Origin: CAYGZL01 sp964354345
GTDB lineage: Bacteria; Chloroflexota; Anaerolineae; Anaerolineales; UBA4823
Length of the DNA stretch: 20,098 nt
Assembly (NCBI GenBank): GCA_964354345.1
Contig: CAYGZL010000123.1
Location: forward strand, 1-20,098
Reading direction: 5' to 3'
Shown here: in pieces, positions 7,311 to 15,931 of the stretch
How positions within the stretch are numbered: the first letter of the stretch is position 1
Layout of the letters: the number at the start of each line of letters is the position of its first letter
Notes under the pieces: model-generated
Seen by the model: only the letters and a program-made list of their open reading frames with translations
Databases searched by the model: none
Told to the model about the DNA's origin: nothing
Made by a program: the position numbers and the translations under genes

Positions 7311-8681
7311 ATGCGAGACCGTTTAGACCAAGCTCTGAAGGTTCATTCTGTTGAGTATGCTGACATTCGCATCGAGGATTTAACCACTTCCTGGGTTACC
7401 TTCCGCGGCCAGGATCTGGACTCGATCGGTTCCTCCCGCACCGTCGGCGGGATTGTCCGCGCCCTCTACAAAGGCGGCTGGGGATATGCTACCTTCAACG
7501 ATCTGGATGACCTGGAAAAGCGCGTCCGGGAGGCCTGCGAGATTGCCCGCCTGGTGGGCAAGGAGCAATCTTATTTTGCACCCGTTGAACCCATCGTGGA
7601 GGTCATCCCCGCCCGCATGGAGAAGGATTTTCGCCATATCCCCCTGGCTGAAAAGAAAGCCCTGGCTGAAGCTTACAACCAGATTGTGCTCGGTTACCAC
7701 AAGCAGATCCAGACTTCCGCCGTCGGTTACGCCGATCATTTCAAAAAGATCTGGTTTGCTTCCAGTGAGGGAGCCTACATCGCAGAAGAGAAGCCGAATA
7801 TATACATTTACGTGCAGGCCACAGCCCGCGCCGGCGATATCGTCCAAAACAGCACCCAAAGGACTGGCGGTCCCGAAGGCTACCAGACCGTGGAAAACTT
7901 CCACACCAAGGCGTTGGAGGCTGCCAGCCAGGCGGTTAAGTTGCTGGCTGCGCCCCCGGTCACCGGCGGTAAGTATACCGTCGTCACCAACCCGGTTCTC
8001 ACCGGCGTCTTTACCCACGAAGCCTTCGGTCACCTCAGCGAGTCGGACTTCGTCTATGAAAATGAGCGCATGAAAGATCTGATGAAGCTCGGTAAGCGCT
8101 TCGGTGTGGAGGGCTTGAATATCATTGACGATGGCTCGCAGCCAGGCGGATTGGGCACCCATAAATACGATTATGAAGGCGTTCCAACCCGTAAAAATTA
8201 CCTGATCCAGAACGGCATCCTGGTCGGGCGCTTGCATTCCCGCGAGACAGCCGCCAAGATGGGCGAACAGGTGACTGGCAACGCCCGCGCTGTCCATTTT
8301 CAACACCCGCCCATCGTGCGTATGACCAACACTTACATTGATCAGGGCGACACCCCCTTCGCAGAGATGATTAAGGAGATCGACCTGGGCGTCCTGGCAG
8401 TGGATGCCATCGGCGGCCAGACCGCCATGGAAATGTTCACCTTCAGCGCCAGCTATGGCTACATGATCCGCAAAGGTCAGGTGGCCGAGTTGGTGCGGGA
8501 TGTGGTGCTGACTGGCAATGTCTTCGAAACCTTGCTGAACATTGATCGGATTGGGGATACCCTTGGTTGGTCGCCAAACGGTCCCGGCGGTTGTGGCAAG
8601 GGCAACCAGCACCCGCTGCGGGTAGGTCTGGGTGGGCCGTATGTGCGCATCCAGAACTGTGTCGTAGGAGGCCAGCAATGA
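7311..8681 (+). CDS. tldD: TldD family zinc metallopeptidase
   Basis: A 456-residue protein with the TldD signature H236-EAFG-H241 (HExxxH) and a C-terminal GPGGCGKGNQ segment whose C428 aligns with the third zinc ligand of TldD. The C terminus (GGPYVRIQNCVVGG) is also family-typical. TldD pairs with TldE to form a cytoplasmic heterodimeric peptidase that degrades unfolded peptides. In Escherichia coli the pair matures microcin B17 and degrades the antitoxin CcdA. The start is supported by AAGGAGAAACT directly upstream. The 3' end overlaps the tldE start by 4 bp (ATGA), consistent with stoichiometric coupled translation. No peptide precursor gene is visible beside it, so its substrate here is unknown. 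Confidence 0.95.
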   Translation: MRDRLDQALKVHSVEYADIRIEDLTTSWVTFRGQDLDSIGSSRTVGGIVRALYKGGWGYATFNDLDDLEKRVREACEIARLVGKEQSYFAPVEPIVEVIPARMEKDFRHIPLAEKKALAEAYNQIVLGYHKQIQTSAVGYADHFKKIWFASSEGAYIAEEKPNIYIYVQATARAGDIVQNSTQRTGGPEGYQTVENFHTKALEAASQAVKLLAAPPVTGGKYTVVTNPVLTGVFTHEAFGHLSESDFVYENERMKDLMKLGKRFGVEGLNIIDDGSQPGGLGTHKYDYEGVPTRKNYLIQNGILVGRLHSRETAAKMGEQVTGNARAVHFQHPPIVRMTNTYIDQGDTPFAEMIKEIDLGVLAVDAIGGQTAMEMFTFSASYGYMIRKGQVAELVRDVVLTGNVFETLLNIDRIGDTLGWSPNGPGGCGKGNQHPLRVGLGGPYVRIQNCVVGGQQ

Positions 8682-9976
8682 TAGCCGAACAGATTGTCGC
8701 AAAAGCCATGCAAAAAGCGCAGGCAGCCGCCGTCGTGTTACGCACTCTGGAGAGCAGCGAGGTAAATTTTGAGAACGATCGCCTGAAATCGGCCGAGTCG
8801 TCCCAACGCACCCAGCTTCAACTGAAGGTCATCGTGGATGGCAAGGTCGGCGTCTCTACCACCACGGATCCAAACGACGTGGACGGTCTGGTCAGCCGCG
8901 CCTTGGAGGCCGCCGAGTTTGGCAGTCCGGCGCACTTCTCCCTGCCTCCCGCTGCACCCCTCACCCCGGTTAAAACATACGATCCAGCCCTGCTGCCCCT
9001 CGCCAAGCCTCAGATGATCCAGCTTGGTCAGGGGATGATGGACATGATCAAAACCTATAACCCCGAAATTCTGGCTGGCGCCGGGCTGATCAAGACCGTG
9101 CACAAGATCGAGTTCGCCAATTCATCCGGGGCAGTCTATTCCGGCGAGCACACCGACTTCGAGGTCGGCGCCGGCGGTCAGCTCGTGCGTGGCACCGACA
9201 TCCTCTTCGCCGGTCACAGCGTCGGTCAGAAGCGTCGTGTTCTGGATACCGAAGACATCGCCGAGCGCGCCATCGAGTACTTTCGCCTGGCTGAACGCTT
9301 CGCCCCAATTCAAACCGGTCAAATGCCGGTGATTTTCACCCCCGGCGGTCTGGTGGCCTTGTTGCTTTCCCTGGGACTGGCTCTGGATGGCAAGAATGTC
9401 TACCTGGGCTCTTCGCCCTTGGGCGACAAGCTCGGTCAGGTCATCGCCGACCCGCGCTTCACGTTGGTTGACGATCCATTTATCGAGTATGGACCCAACA
9501 CCAGCGCCTTTGACGATGAAGGCATACCGCGCCGGGTCACTCCCTTGATCGAAAACGGTGTGCTGCGCAGCTTCCTTTACGACCTGGATACCGCCGGGCG
9601 GGCAGGCGTTCAACCGACTGGTCATGGCTCTACCCGCCGTCCGACGAACCTGGTGATCAGCCCCGGGGATCTCCCCTATGCGCAGATGCTGCGTAGCGTC
9701 AAGCAGGGTCTGCTGGTGCATGATTTCATCGGTCTCGGGCAGGGCAATCCGATTAACGGCGAGTTCTCCGCCAATGTCTTCCTCGGCTACAAGATCGAGA
9801 ATGGCGAGTTGGTCGGGCGTGTCAAAGATGTCATGTTAGCCGGTAACGCCTTTGCTGCCCTGAAGGACATCACCGCCATCAGCGCCGAACGCGAATGGGT
9901 CAGCGGTCCGTATGCCTGGATGCCTGGTCTGATGCCCTACATCCAGGTGGGTTCGTTGAGCGTTATCGCCAAATAA
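8678..9976 (+). CDS. pmbA: TldE/PmbA family protein, partner of TldD
   Basis: A 432-residue PmbA/TldE protein. It shares the TldD fold but lacks HExxxH, as expected for the non-catalytic subunit. The region GRVKDVMLAGNAFAALKDIT and the following AEREW are typical of the family C terminus. The start at 8678 (MIAEQIVAKAMQKAQ) is chosen over an in-frame ATG at 8567 because it follows TAGGAGG, overlaps the tldD stop as ATGA, and gives the normal family length; the longer form would overlap tldD by over 100 bp. It ends 3 bp from the stop of the convergent ABC exporter gene, with no terminator between them. Confidence 0.93.
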   Translation: MIAEQIVAKAMQKAQAAAVVLRTLESSEVNFENDRLKSAESSQRTQLQLKVIVDGKVGVSTTTDPNDVDGLVSRALEAAEFGSPAHFSLPPAAPLTPVKTYDPALLPLAKPQMIQLGQGMMDMIKTYNPEILAGAGLIKTVHKIEFANSSGAVYSGEHTDFEVGAGGQLVRGTDILFAGHSVGQKRRVLDTEDIAERAIEYFRLAERFAPIQTGQMPVIFTPGGLVALLLSLGLALDGKNVYLGSSPLGDKLGQVIADPRFTLVDDPFIEYGPNTSAFDDEGIPRRVTPLIENGVLRSFLYDLDTAGRAGVQPTGHGSTRRPTNLVISPGDLPYAQMLRSVKQGLLVHDFIGLGQGNPINGEFSANVFLGYKIENGELVGRVKDVMLAGNAFAALKDITAISAEREWVSGPYAWMPGLMPYIQVGSLSVIAK

Positions 9977-9979
9977 AAA

Positions 9980-11836
9980 CTAGATCGCCTGCCCTTTGAA
10001 CTGGCTCTGGTACAGGTGGTGGTAGAAGCCGCGCTTCGCCAGCAGCTCCTCGTGCGTACCCTGCTCAACAACCTCTCCGTTGTTGATTACCACCACCTTA
10101 TCGGCGTCCCGGATCGTGCTTAAACGGTGGGCGATCACAAAGCTCGTCCGCCCCTGCATCAGTCGCAGCAGCGCCTTTTGGATGCGCGCCTCGGTGCGCG
10201 TGTCCACGCTGCTCGTTGCTTCATCCAGGATCAGGATGCTTGGATTGGCCAGGATAGCCCGCGCAATCGAAAGCAACTGCCGCTGCCCCTGACTCAGGTT
10301 GCTGGCTCGCTCGGAGAGTTTGGTCTGGTACCCCTCAGGCAGTTGCCGGATAAAATGGTCTGCGTCTGCCAGCCTGGCCGCCTCGATACACTCCTCGTCG
10401 GTCGCCTCGCCGCGCCCGTAGCGAATGTTTTCCATCACCGTATCGGCGAACAGGAACGTGTCCTGCAGCACCAGGCCCAATCGCAGGCGCAGTTCATCCT
10501 TTCGGATCTGCCGTAAATCCAGGCCATCGATCGTCACGCGTCCCTCGTCGATCTCGTAGAAGCGCATCAGCAGGTTAATGATCGTGATTTTTCCCGCCCC
10601 CGTCGGACCCACCAGTGCAATCGTCTGCCCCGCCCTGGCTTCCAGTGTCATGCCTTTGATTATCGCTGTGCCGGGTACGTAGCCGAAATGCACGTTCTCA
10701 AACTGCACATCGCCCCGGACGACCGGCAAGGCGACCGCCTCGGGGGTGTCTTCGGTTTCCGGCGCAGTGTCGATGATCTCGAATACCCGCTCCGCTCCGG
10801 CGAGCGCCGCCTGGATCGAGTTGTACATGTTCGCCAGCGAGCGCAGCGGTTGGATGAAGTTGTGCCCATAATTAATGAACGTCGCGATCAAACCGACCGT
10901 CGCCAATCCTTGCAACGCCAGCCAGCCTCCCAGGCCTGCCAGCACGATGACGAAGAAATTGCCCAGCACGTTCGTCAACGGCATCAGCAGCAGTGCGTAG
11001 GTGTTGGCGTACACCGCCGCCTGGTAAACCTCCTGGTTGCGTTGGCGGAAGTTCGTGATCACCGTCTCGTTCCGGCGAAACGCCTTGACCACCCGCTGTC
11101 CGCTGATCGCCTCCTCCATCACACTGTTGAGCTTCCCTAACTGCTTTTGTAGCTCACGAAAACCCTTGCGCGTGTAGCGCGCCACGAAATTGGTGAACCA
11201 GAACATCAGCGGAACGACGACAATCGAAGCCAGCGCCAGCCAGGGGTTCAACGCGAACATCGCGATCAGGATCCCGCCCAGCGAGAGTACGCTGGCGATT
11301 AACCCTGTTACGTTTTGTGATACTGCCTGGTTGATCGCCTCAATATCGTTGGTCAGGCGGCTCATCAGCTCGCCCGCCGAATGGGTGTCAAAAAATTTCA
11401 ACGCCAGCTCTTGCAGATGCCCGAACAGGTCGCCGCGCACGCCCTTCAGCGCCCCTTGCGAGATGCGCGCCATCGTCCAGCTCGAGGCCGCATCGCATCC
11501 CGCGCCTGCCAGGTACACCCCCAGCATGATCAGCGCCGTGCGCGCCAGTCCGTTTGGATCCTTGGAGGCGATGAACTGGTCAATCGCCCGTCCCATCAGG
11601 TACGGCCCGATCAAACCCAGCAGCGTGGAGAACAATACGAAAACGAAAACCAGCAGCAGCGGCAGGGCGTACGGGCGCAGGTAAGGCAACAGCCGCGTCA
11701 GCGCCTGGCGTGGATCCCTGGCTTTCTCGATCTTTGGCTGTCGCGGTCCACCGCCCGGTCCACCGCCAGGTGCACCGCCAGGCCGGCGGATTGCATTATC
11801 ACTGCTTTTGGATGGAGTCGCAGGTTGGTTTGTCAT
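9980..11836 (-). CDS. ABC exporter half-transporter, catalytic-type subunit with altered Walker A
   Basis: A 618-residue type IV ABC exporter half: a Gly/Pro-rich N-terminal extension (about 19-34), six membrane segments, then the nucleotide-binding domain. The Walker A reads GPTGAGKIT (about 410-418), with I417 where Ser or Thr normally contacts Mg-ATP. The signature is LSQGQ, Walker B is ILILDEATSSVD with catalytic E539, and switch H570 is present. It pairs with the upstream gene, whose stop overlaps its ATG (ATGA, 11833-11836), giving a TM287/288-type heterodimeric multidrug or lipid exporter. This subunit should supply the active ATP site, so I417 is odd. The codon is ATC (10586-10588), one base from ACC (Thr). 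The exported substrate cannot be told. Confidence 0.92.
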   Translation of the reverse strand: MTNQPATPSKSSDNAIRRPGGAPGGGPGGGPRQPKIEKARDPRQALTRLLPYLRPYALPLLLVFVFVLFSTLLGLIGPYLMGRAIDQFIASKDPNGLARTALIMLGVYLAGAGCDAASSWTMARISQGALKGVRGDLFGHLQELALKFFDTHSAGELMSRLTNDIEAINQAVSQNVTGLIASVLSLGGILIAMFALNPWLALASIVVVPLMFWFTNFVARYTRKGFRELQKQLGKLNSVMEEAISGQRVVKAFRRNETVITNFRQRNQEVYQAAVYANTYALLLMPLTNVLGNFFVIVLAGLGGWLALQGLATVGLIATFINYGHNFIQPLRSLANMYNSIQAALAGAERVFEIIDTAPETEDTPEAVALPVVRGDVQFENVHFGYVPGTAIIKGMTLEARAGQTIALVGPTGAGKITIINLLMRFYEIDEGRVTIDGLDLRQIRKDELRLRLGLVLQDTFLFADTVMENIRYGRGEATDEECIEAARLADADHFIRQLPEGYQTKLSERASNLSQGQRQLLSIARAILANPSILILDEATSSVDTRTEARIQKALLRLMQGRTSFVIAHRLSTIRDADKVVVINNGEVVEQGTHEELLAKRGFYHHLYQSQFKGQAI

Positions 11837-13593
11837 TCCGCTTCCCCCTGCTCGGGATTGAACCCATTCCCGAGCTGCGAATCATAAATTTCCTGGTAAA
11901 TCGGGCTGGTCTTCAGCAGTTCCCGGTGATTCCCCTGCGCTACGATCCGCCCTTCATCAATGACTACGATTTTGTCGGCCGTCAATACTGTGCTGATCCG
12001 TTGAGCCACTACAAAGCTGGTCCGCCCGTGCATCCATTCTTGCAATGCTCCCTGGATTTTCGTCTCGGTTTCCACGTCCACGGAGCTGGTGCTATCGTCC
12101 AGGATCAGGATCGCCGGTCGGGTGAGCAGGGCGCGGGCGATAGCGATGCGTTGCTTCTGACCGCCCGACAGATTGACGCCGCGCTCTTCAATGTGCGTGT
12201 CATACCCGTCCGGCAGCTCCAAGATAAAATCATGCGCCTGGGCTGCCTGCGCCGCCGCGATCACCTCTTCTTCCAACGCCTCCGGTTTTCCGTAACGAAT
12301 GTTGTCGCTCACCGTTCCAGAGAACAGGATCGTCTCCTGGGGTACCACACCCACCTGCGCCAGTAATGAATCTAGTTCCACCTGGCGTACATCCACGCCG
12401 TTGACCAGCACCCGCCCACTGGTGGCGTCATAAAAGCGCGGCACCAGGTTGATTAACGAGGATTTGCCTGCCCCGGTTGCGCCCAGGATCGCCACTGTTA
12501 TACCTGGCTCGGCTACCAGGTTGACCTCGCACAGCACCGCGGTCTCGCCTGTGCCGTTGTAGTGAAATCCTACATTATCAAAGACAATTAGTTGTTCGGT
12601 CGTCACCGCTAAAGCCGGGGCGTTTGGGATGTCCTGTATTTCAGGCACTGTGTCAAGCACTTCGTTGACTCGCTCTGCTGAAACCATGGCTGCCGCCCAC
12701 ACATTCGCCACCATCACCATGATCGTCAGCGGTCCCATCGTCGTTTGCAGGTAGTTGATAAACGCCACCAGTTGCCCTAGCGACAAATCGCCTCCGATGG
12801 ACTGCAGCCCGCCAGCCCAGATCACCACCACGATCCCAATGTTGATGCAGACGCTCAGCGCCGGCGATAGCGTCGCCATGAACTGCATCACCTGGATGTT
12901 ATTATTGGTGTATTCTTCGTTCGCGCTGGCAAAACGCTGTTTTTCCCGGTCGGCCTGCACAAACGCCTTCACCACTCGCACCCCGGCGAGGTTTTCCTGC
13001 AAAACAGTGTTTAAGCGATCAAGCCTCTTCTGCACCGCTCGAAAAAGCGGTCCCATTTTTGAGATGAAGAACACGATAATCAATGACGTCACCGCCAGCA
13101 AGGGCAGCATCGTCAGCGCCAGGCGTTGGTTCGTGTTGATCATCAACAGCAGGCTGCCGATCATCAAAAAAGGCGCCCGCGTCCCGATGCGTAAGGTAAT
13201 TTGCACCAGTCGTTGCACCACCCCCGCGTCGCTCGATAACCGTACCATCAATTGCCCCGTGTTCAAGCGATCCAGGTTTCCAAAGGAGAACCGTTGGATG
13301 CTTAAAAATAGCGCCTCACGTAAATCGCGCGCCACCCCCTCGCCCACCTGCACCGACAGCCAGTTGTTGCCGATCGCGAAGAGCGCATCCAGGATCGAGA
13401 TCACCAGCATCAGGATCGTAGTTTGCACCACCACGGTCATGTTTTTCTGGTTGATGCCCTGGTCAATGATGCGCTGGATCAGCCGGGGTATCGCCAGGTC
13501 CATGAAAACCATCGCCGTGAGCAAGATAAACGCCCACAGGGCTTTTTTCCAGTACGGTTTTATAAAAGGAATTAACTTAAGGATATGCTTCAT
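11833..13593 (-). CDS. ABC exporter half-transporter, degenerate-site subunit
   Basis: A 586-residue ABC exporter half with six membrane segments followed by an ATPase domain. It has Walker A GATGAGKSS, signature LSGGQ, Walker B ILILDDSTSSVD with D500 replacing the catalytic Glu, and Q531 replacing the switch His (VVAQRIST). This pattern marks the subunit that contributes the non-hydrolysing site in TM287/288-like heterodimers. The start at 13593 (MKHILKLIPFIKPYWKK) is chosen over an ATG at 13743. The longer version would encode the terminator hairpin and the promoter at 13640-13667, and its first 50 residues are not family-like. A GAGG lies close to the ATG. It is the first gene of the two-gene operon. 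Confidence 0.92.
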   Translation of the reverse strand: MKHILKLIPFIKPYWKKALWAFILLTAMVFMDLAIPRLIQRIIDQGINQKNMTVVVQTTILMLVISILDALFAIGNNWLSVQVGEGVARDLREALFLSIQRFSFGNLDRLNTGQLMVRLSSDAGVVQRLVQITLRIGTRAPFLMIGSLLLMINTNQRLALTMLPLLAVTSLIIVFFISKMGPLFRAVQKRLDRLNTVLQENLAGVRVVKAFVQADREKQRFASANEEYTNNNIQVMQFMATLSPALSVCINIGIVVVIWAGGLQSIGGDLSLGQLVAFINYLQTTMGPLTIMVMVANVWAAAMVSAERVNEVLDTVPEIQDIPNAPALAVTTEQLIVFDNVGFHYNGTGETAVLCEVNLVAEPGITVAILGATGAGKSSLINLVPRFYDATSGRVLVNGVDVRQVELDSLLAQVGVVPQETILFSGTVSDNIRYGKPEALEEEVIAAAQAAQAHDFILELPDGYDTHIEERGVNLSGGQKQRIAIARALLTRPAILILDDSTSSVDVETETKIQGALQEWMHGRTSFVVAQRISTVLTADKIVVIDEGRIVAQGNHRELLKTSPIYQEIYDSQLGNGFNPEQGEAE

Positions 13594-13639
13594 CGCCTCG
13601 ACAGTTTTGCTGACGCCTGCCCGGCTGGTGCGCTTAACT

Positions 13640-13667
13640 ATTTTATGGATTTTGCCCAATTTGTCAA
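13640..13667 (-). promoter_or_regulatory. Sigma-70-type promoter of the ABC exporter operon
   Basis: On the minus strand TTGACA (13667-13662), a 16-bp spacer and TAAAAT (13645-13640) make a near-consensus promoter. It lies just beyond the upstream terminator and would start transcription about 40 nt before the ATG at 13593. Confidence 0.75.
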
Positions 13668-13687
13668 CCACGCACCGCGCGCCCCAT

Positions 13688-13732
13688 AAAAATAATCCCC
13701 ACCCGCTTTCGAGGCGGGTGGGGATTATTTTT
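13688..13732 (-). terminator. Rho-independent terminator after the subtilisin-like protease gene
   Basis: Two perfect 19-bp arms (13688-13706 and 13714-13732) enclose a 7-nt loop. The GC-rich stem (CCCCACCCGC / GCGGGTGGGG) is flanked by A and T tracts on both sides. It lies about 50 bp downstream of the minus-strand protease stop. The A/T tracts would also let it act on plus-strand transcripts. Confidence 0.9.
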
Positions 13733-13761
13733 CTACCCTGCAACCTTCAGAGCGAAGGGTT

Positions 13762-13799
13762 GATTAACCGCTGCGAGTGCGCTTCAGGGTCGGTTAATC
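13762..13799. repeat. 9-bp inverted repeat spanning the protease stop codon
   Basis: GATTAACCG (13762-13770) and CGGTTAATC (13791-13799) are perfect inverted repeats separated by 20 bp that contain the protease stop codon. Together with the strong terminator further downstream they may protect the mRNA 3' end, or the match may be fortuitous. Confidence 0.4.
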
Positions 13800-15394
13800 G
13801 TTATACTGGTGCCTACCTCATTTTTACTCGCATCATAGACCAGCGTGGCGTGGGTGATGTTATTCACCGTGAAAGTTACACTGCTGAAACGGCTCTTGTT
13901 AAGGTTAGTAGTCATCGCGCAGGTGCCGTTGCTGGCCGTGGTGCAGGTACCGCTGGTTCCGCTGCTCCAGCCACCGCTGACGGTCGCGTTCGCCACCGGG
14001 TTGTGGTTGGCATCGTGAACCGTAATCGTTGCCTTTGCCTGCCAGGTGCGGTTGTTGACATTGCTGCTGCTGCCCGTCAGGTTGCCAAGGTGCATGCTTT
14101 GAGCAGGCGGCGGGGGGGATCCTGCTCCCAGGGCTGCGGCTGCATCCAGCACGCCCCCCGTAACTGTCTTCCCTTGCATGGAGCTGACCGACCGGACATT
14201 CTTCAGGATGGCATCTCGGACGCTCTGATACGTCCAATCCGGATGCATACCGTACAGTAAAGCCGCCACACCACTGACATGCGGCGCGGCCATCGAGGTG
14301 CCGCTGTAATACTCGTAATTATTTCCGGGCGTTGTGCTTAAGATGCTCACACCCGGTGCGCCCAGGTCGACTGTCGTGGCGCCATAATTCGAGAAAGAAG
14401 CCTTGGCGTCGCTCGAATCGATCGCTGCCACCGAAATGATGTTATCCAGATTGTAGCTGGAAGGGTAATGCGGGCGCCGGTCGGTGTTAATCCCACTGTT
14501 ACCCGCCGCGGCGATGAACAGATGGCCCACCGACTTGGCGGCATTGATCGCATCGTATAGAGCCTGATCATAGCTGCCGCCGCCCCAACTGTTATTAGAA
14601 ATTTTCACCTTCATCATCGTGGCATATTGAACCGAAGAAATAGCATCGGCTGTTGTACCGCTCCCGCTGTCATTCAGGAATTTCAATGCCATGATCTTAA
14701 CATTCCAGTTTACACCCACCACGCCAACGCCGTTGTTGCCGGTTGCGCCAATGGTGCCAGCCGTGTGTGAACCGTGCCCATTGCCATCAAATGGGTCATT
14801 GTCATCATAAGCGAAATCCCAGCCGTGAATGTCGTCGATATAGCCGTTAAGATCGTCATCGATTCCGTTCCCGGCGATCTCACCTGGATTCGTCCACACA
14901 TTGGCTGCCAGGTCGGGATGATTGTAATCAATGCCGGTGTCAATATCCGCCACCACCAGGCTCGCGTTGCCCGTGAAGGTATCCCAGGCAGTCGGCGCTT
15001 TGATATTCGTCATGCCCCACAGGTCGCCCCAGCGTGGATCGTTGGGGATTACCGTGGTATGGTAAATATAATCCGGTTGGGCATAGAACACCTGGGGCAG
15101 GCGGCTTACACGATCGACCGCCTCAGCCACTGACAACCCGGCAGGTAACGTTAACAGTTCCAGGTCGGAAACCAGGTCATACCGTCTCTGTAATTTGGCG
15201 CCGATGTCTACCCGTGCCGCTTCCTTTAAGGCCTCCGAAGTGAGACCCTGGAAGCGTACCAGCAGGTGACCCGGGGTGAATTCTGCTCCCTCCGTGCTGG
15301 CGGCTGTCCGACCTTGCGACGGTAGGGACAGCGATGTTAAAACCAAACACAGCAGCAGAATCACAGCGAGGGGTATCCGAAACTTCGTTGACAT
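13784..15394 (-). CDS. Secreted subtilisin-like (S8) serine protease with C-terminal Ig-like domain
   Basis: A 536-residue secreted protease. A signal peptide (about 1-30, core IPLAVILLLCLVLTSLSL) is followed by an inhibitor-like propeptide (about 38-110). The S8 catalytic domain carries D152 (DTGIDYNHPDL), H207 (GNGHGSHTAGT), oxyanion N299 (AAAGNSG) and S367 (SGTSMAAPH). After about residue 430 comes a roughly 100-residue beta-rich domain (ITVHDANHNPVANATVSG) resembling a bacterial Ig-like module, with two cysteines (GTCTTASNGTC) that could form a disulfide. No membrane or wall anchor is visible, so it is probably released. AAGGAG lies 6 nt before the ATG at 15394. It appears monocistronic, with its own terminator at 13688-13732. 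Confidence 0.95.
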   Translation of the reverse strand: MSTKFRIPLAVILLLCLVLTSLSLPSQGRTAASTEGAEFTPGHLLVRFQGLTSEALKEAARVDIGAKLQRRYDLVSDLELLTLPAGLSVAEAVDRVSRLPQVFYAQPDYIYHTTVIPNDPRWGDLWGMTNIKAPTAWDTFTGNASLVVADIDTGIDYNHPDLAANVWTNPGEIAGNGIDDDLNGYIDDIHGWDFAYDDNDPFDGNGHGSHTAGTIGATGNNGVGVVGVNWNVKIMALKFLNDSGSGTTADAISSVQYATMMKVKISNNSWGGGSYDQALYDAINAAKSVGHLFIAAAGNSGINTDRRPHYPSSYNLDNIISVAAIDSSDAKASFSNYGATTVDLGAPGVSILSTTPGNNYEYYSGTSMAAPHVSGVAALLYGMHPDWTYQSVRDAILKNVRSVSSMQGKTVTGGVLDAAAALGAGSPPPPAQSMHLGNLTGSSSNVNNRTWQAKATITVHDANHNPVANATVSGGWSSGTSGTCTTASNGTCAMTTNLNKSRFSSVTFTVNNITHATLVYDASKNEVGTSITINRP

Positions 15395-15409
15395 ACATTT
15401 CTCCTTATA

Positions 15410-15437
15410 GATTGAACAAATTTTGATAAATTCAATC
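15410..15437. repeat. Short inverted repeat in the protease leader
   Basis: GATTGAA (15410-15416) and TTCAATC (15431-15437) are perfect 7-bp inverted repeats just upstream of the Shine-Dalgarno of the protease gene. They could be an operator or a leader stem. The AT-rich region to 15525 holds TATTAT-like sequences but no promoter I can place with confidence. Confidence 0.3.
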
Positions 15438-15525
15438 CCCCATGGACTCCAGCCTTGATTTTATGATAATAGAAGCTTTAATAGATTAATTTTGGGTTAA
15501 AAAATAAAATCTGATCCCATCGGAA

Positions 15526-15916
15526 ATGCTGGTCGCCGACGTGGGCGCTGGCACTGGTTTCATGGCTGCTGGCTTAGCCGGCCTGGTCCAGCGTGTCTAT
15601 GTCCTGGATGGCTCCCCGGCTATGTTGGATGAAGCCCGTCGCAACCTGGCGCGCTTCACCAATTCGGGTGGCCGTCTGGTCATCACCGATATGGACGCCC
15701 ACACCCACGCCTGGCTCCAAACCGATTTCTGACCTGTGGCTCGGTTTCGATCGCGCCCAAATCCGCGCCTGGTTCGAAGCCGCCGGGCTGGTCAATGTTA
15801 TCCTGGAGGGCACCGGTCAAACCTGCCAGGCGGGTTGTCAAAGCGACGCCGGAGAGCCGGTCCAGATCAGCATCTTCGTCGCCACCGGCACGCGGCGCAT
15901 CAGCGCCCACGAGTAA
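15526..15916 (+). pseudogene. Remnant of a class I SAM-dependent methyltransferase (arsenic-locus type)
   Basis: The first part encodes MLVADVGAGTGFMAAGLAGL and VYVLDGSPAMLDEARRNLAR, the SAM-binding motifs of a class I methyltransferase. The product then jumps from LARFTN to SGGRLVITDMDAHTHAWL, so about 40-50 residues covering the middle strands appear deleted. A frameshift near 15720 ends the first frame at TGA (15730-15732). The family continues in another frame as DLWLGFDRAQIRAWFEAAGLVN up to TAA at 15916. The N terminus is also missing: a stop codon in an AT-rich stretch lies just upstream. The C-terminal style matches methyltransferases that often precede arsM. This is a decayed gene; its former role is inferred. 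Confidence 0.75.
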
Positions 15917-15931
15917 GTCCAGGCCAGTTAA

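Noticed and set aside
8567..8677. An upstream start for the TldE gene
   Set aside because: It overlaps tldD by over 100 bp and lacks a good ribosome site, whereas the 8678 ATG has TAGGAGG and a 4-bp overlap.
7380..8702. A 440-codon open frame on the minus strand
   Set aside because: It lies wholly antisense to tldD, whose HExxxH and Cys motifs and Shine-Dalgarno are certain. The antisense product shows no family features.
13594..13743. An N-terminal extension of the degenerate-site ABC exporter subunit from an ATG at 13743
   Set aside because: It would translate the terminator hairpin and the TTGACA/TAAAAT promoter, and the extra residues do not resemble the family N terminus.
12755..14260. 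A 501-codon open frame on the plus strand
   Set aside because: It is antisense to the ABC exporter and protease genes and crosses the terminator and promoter; its composition is that of a shadow frame.
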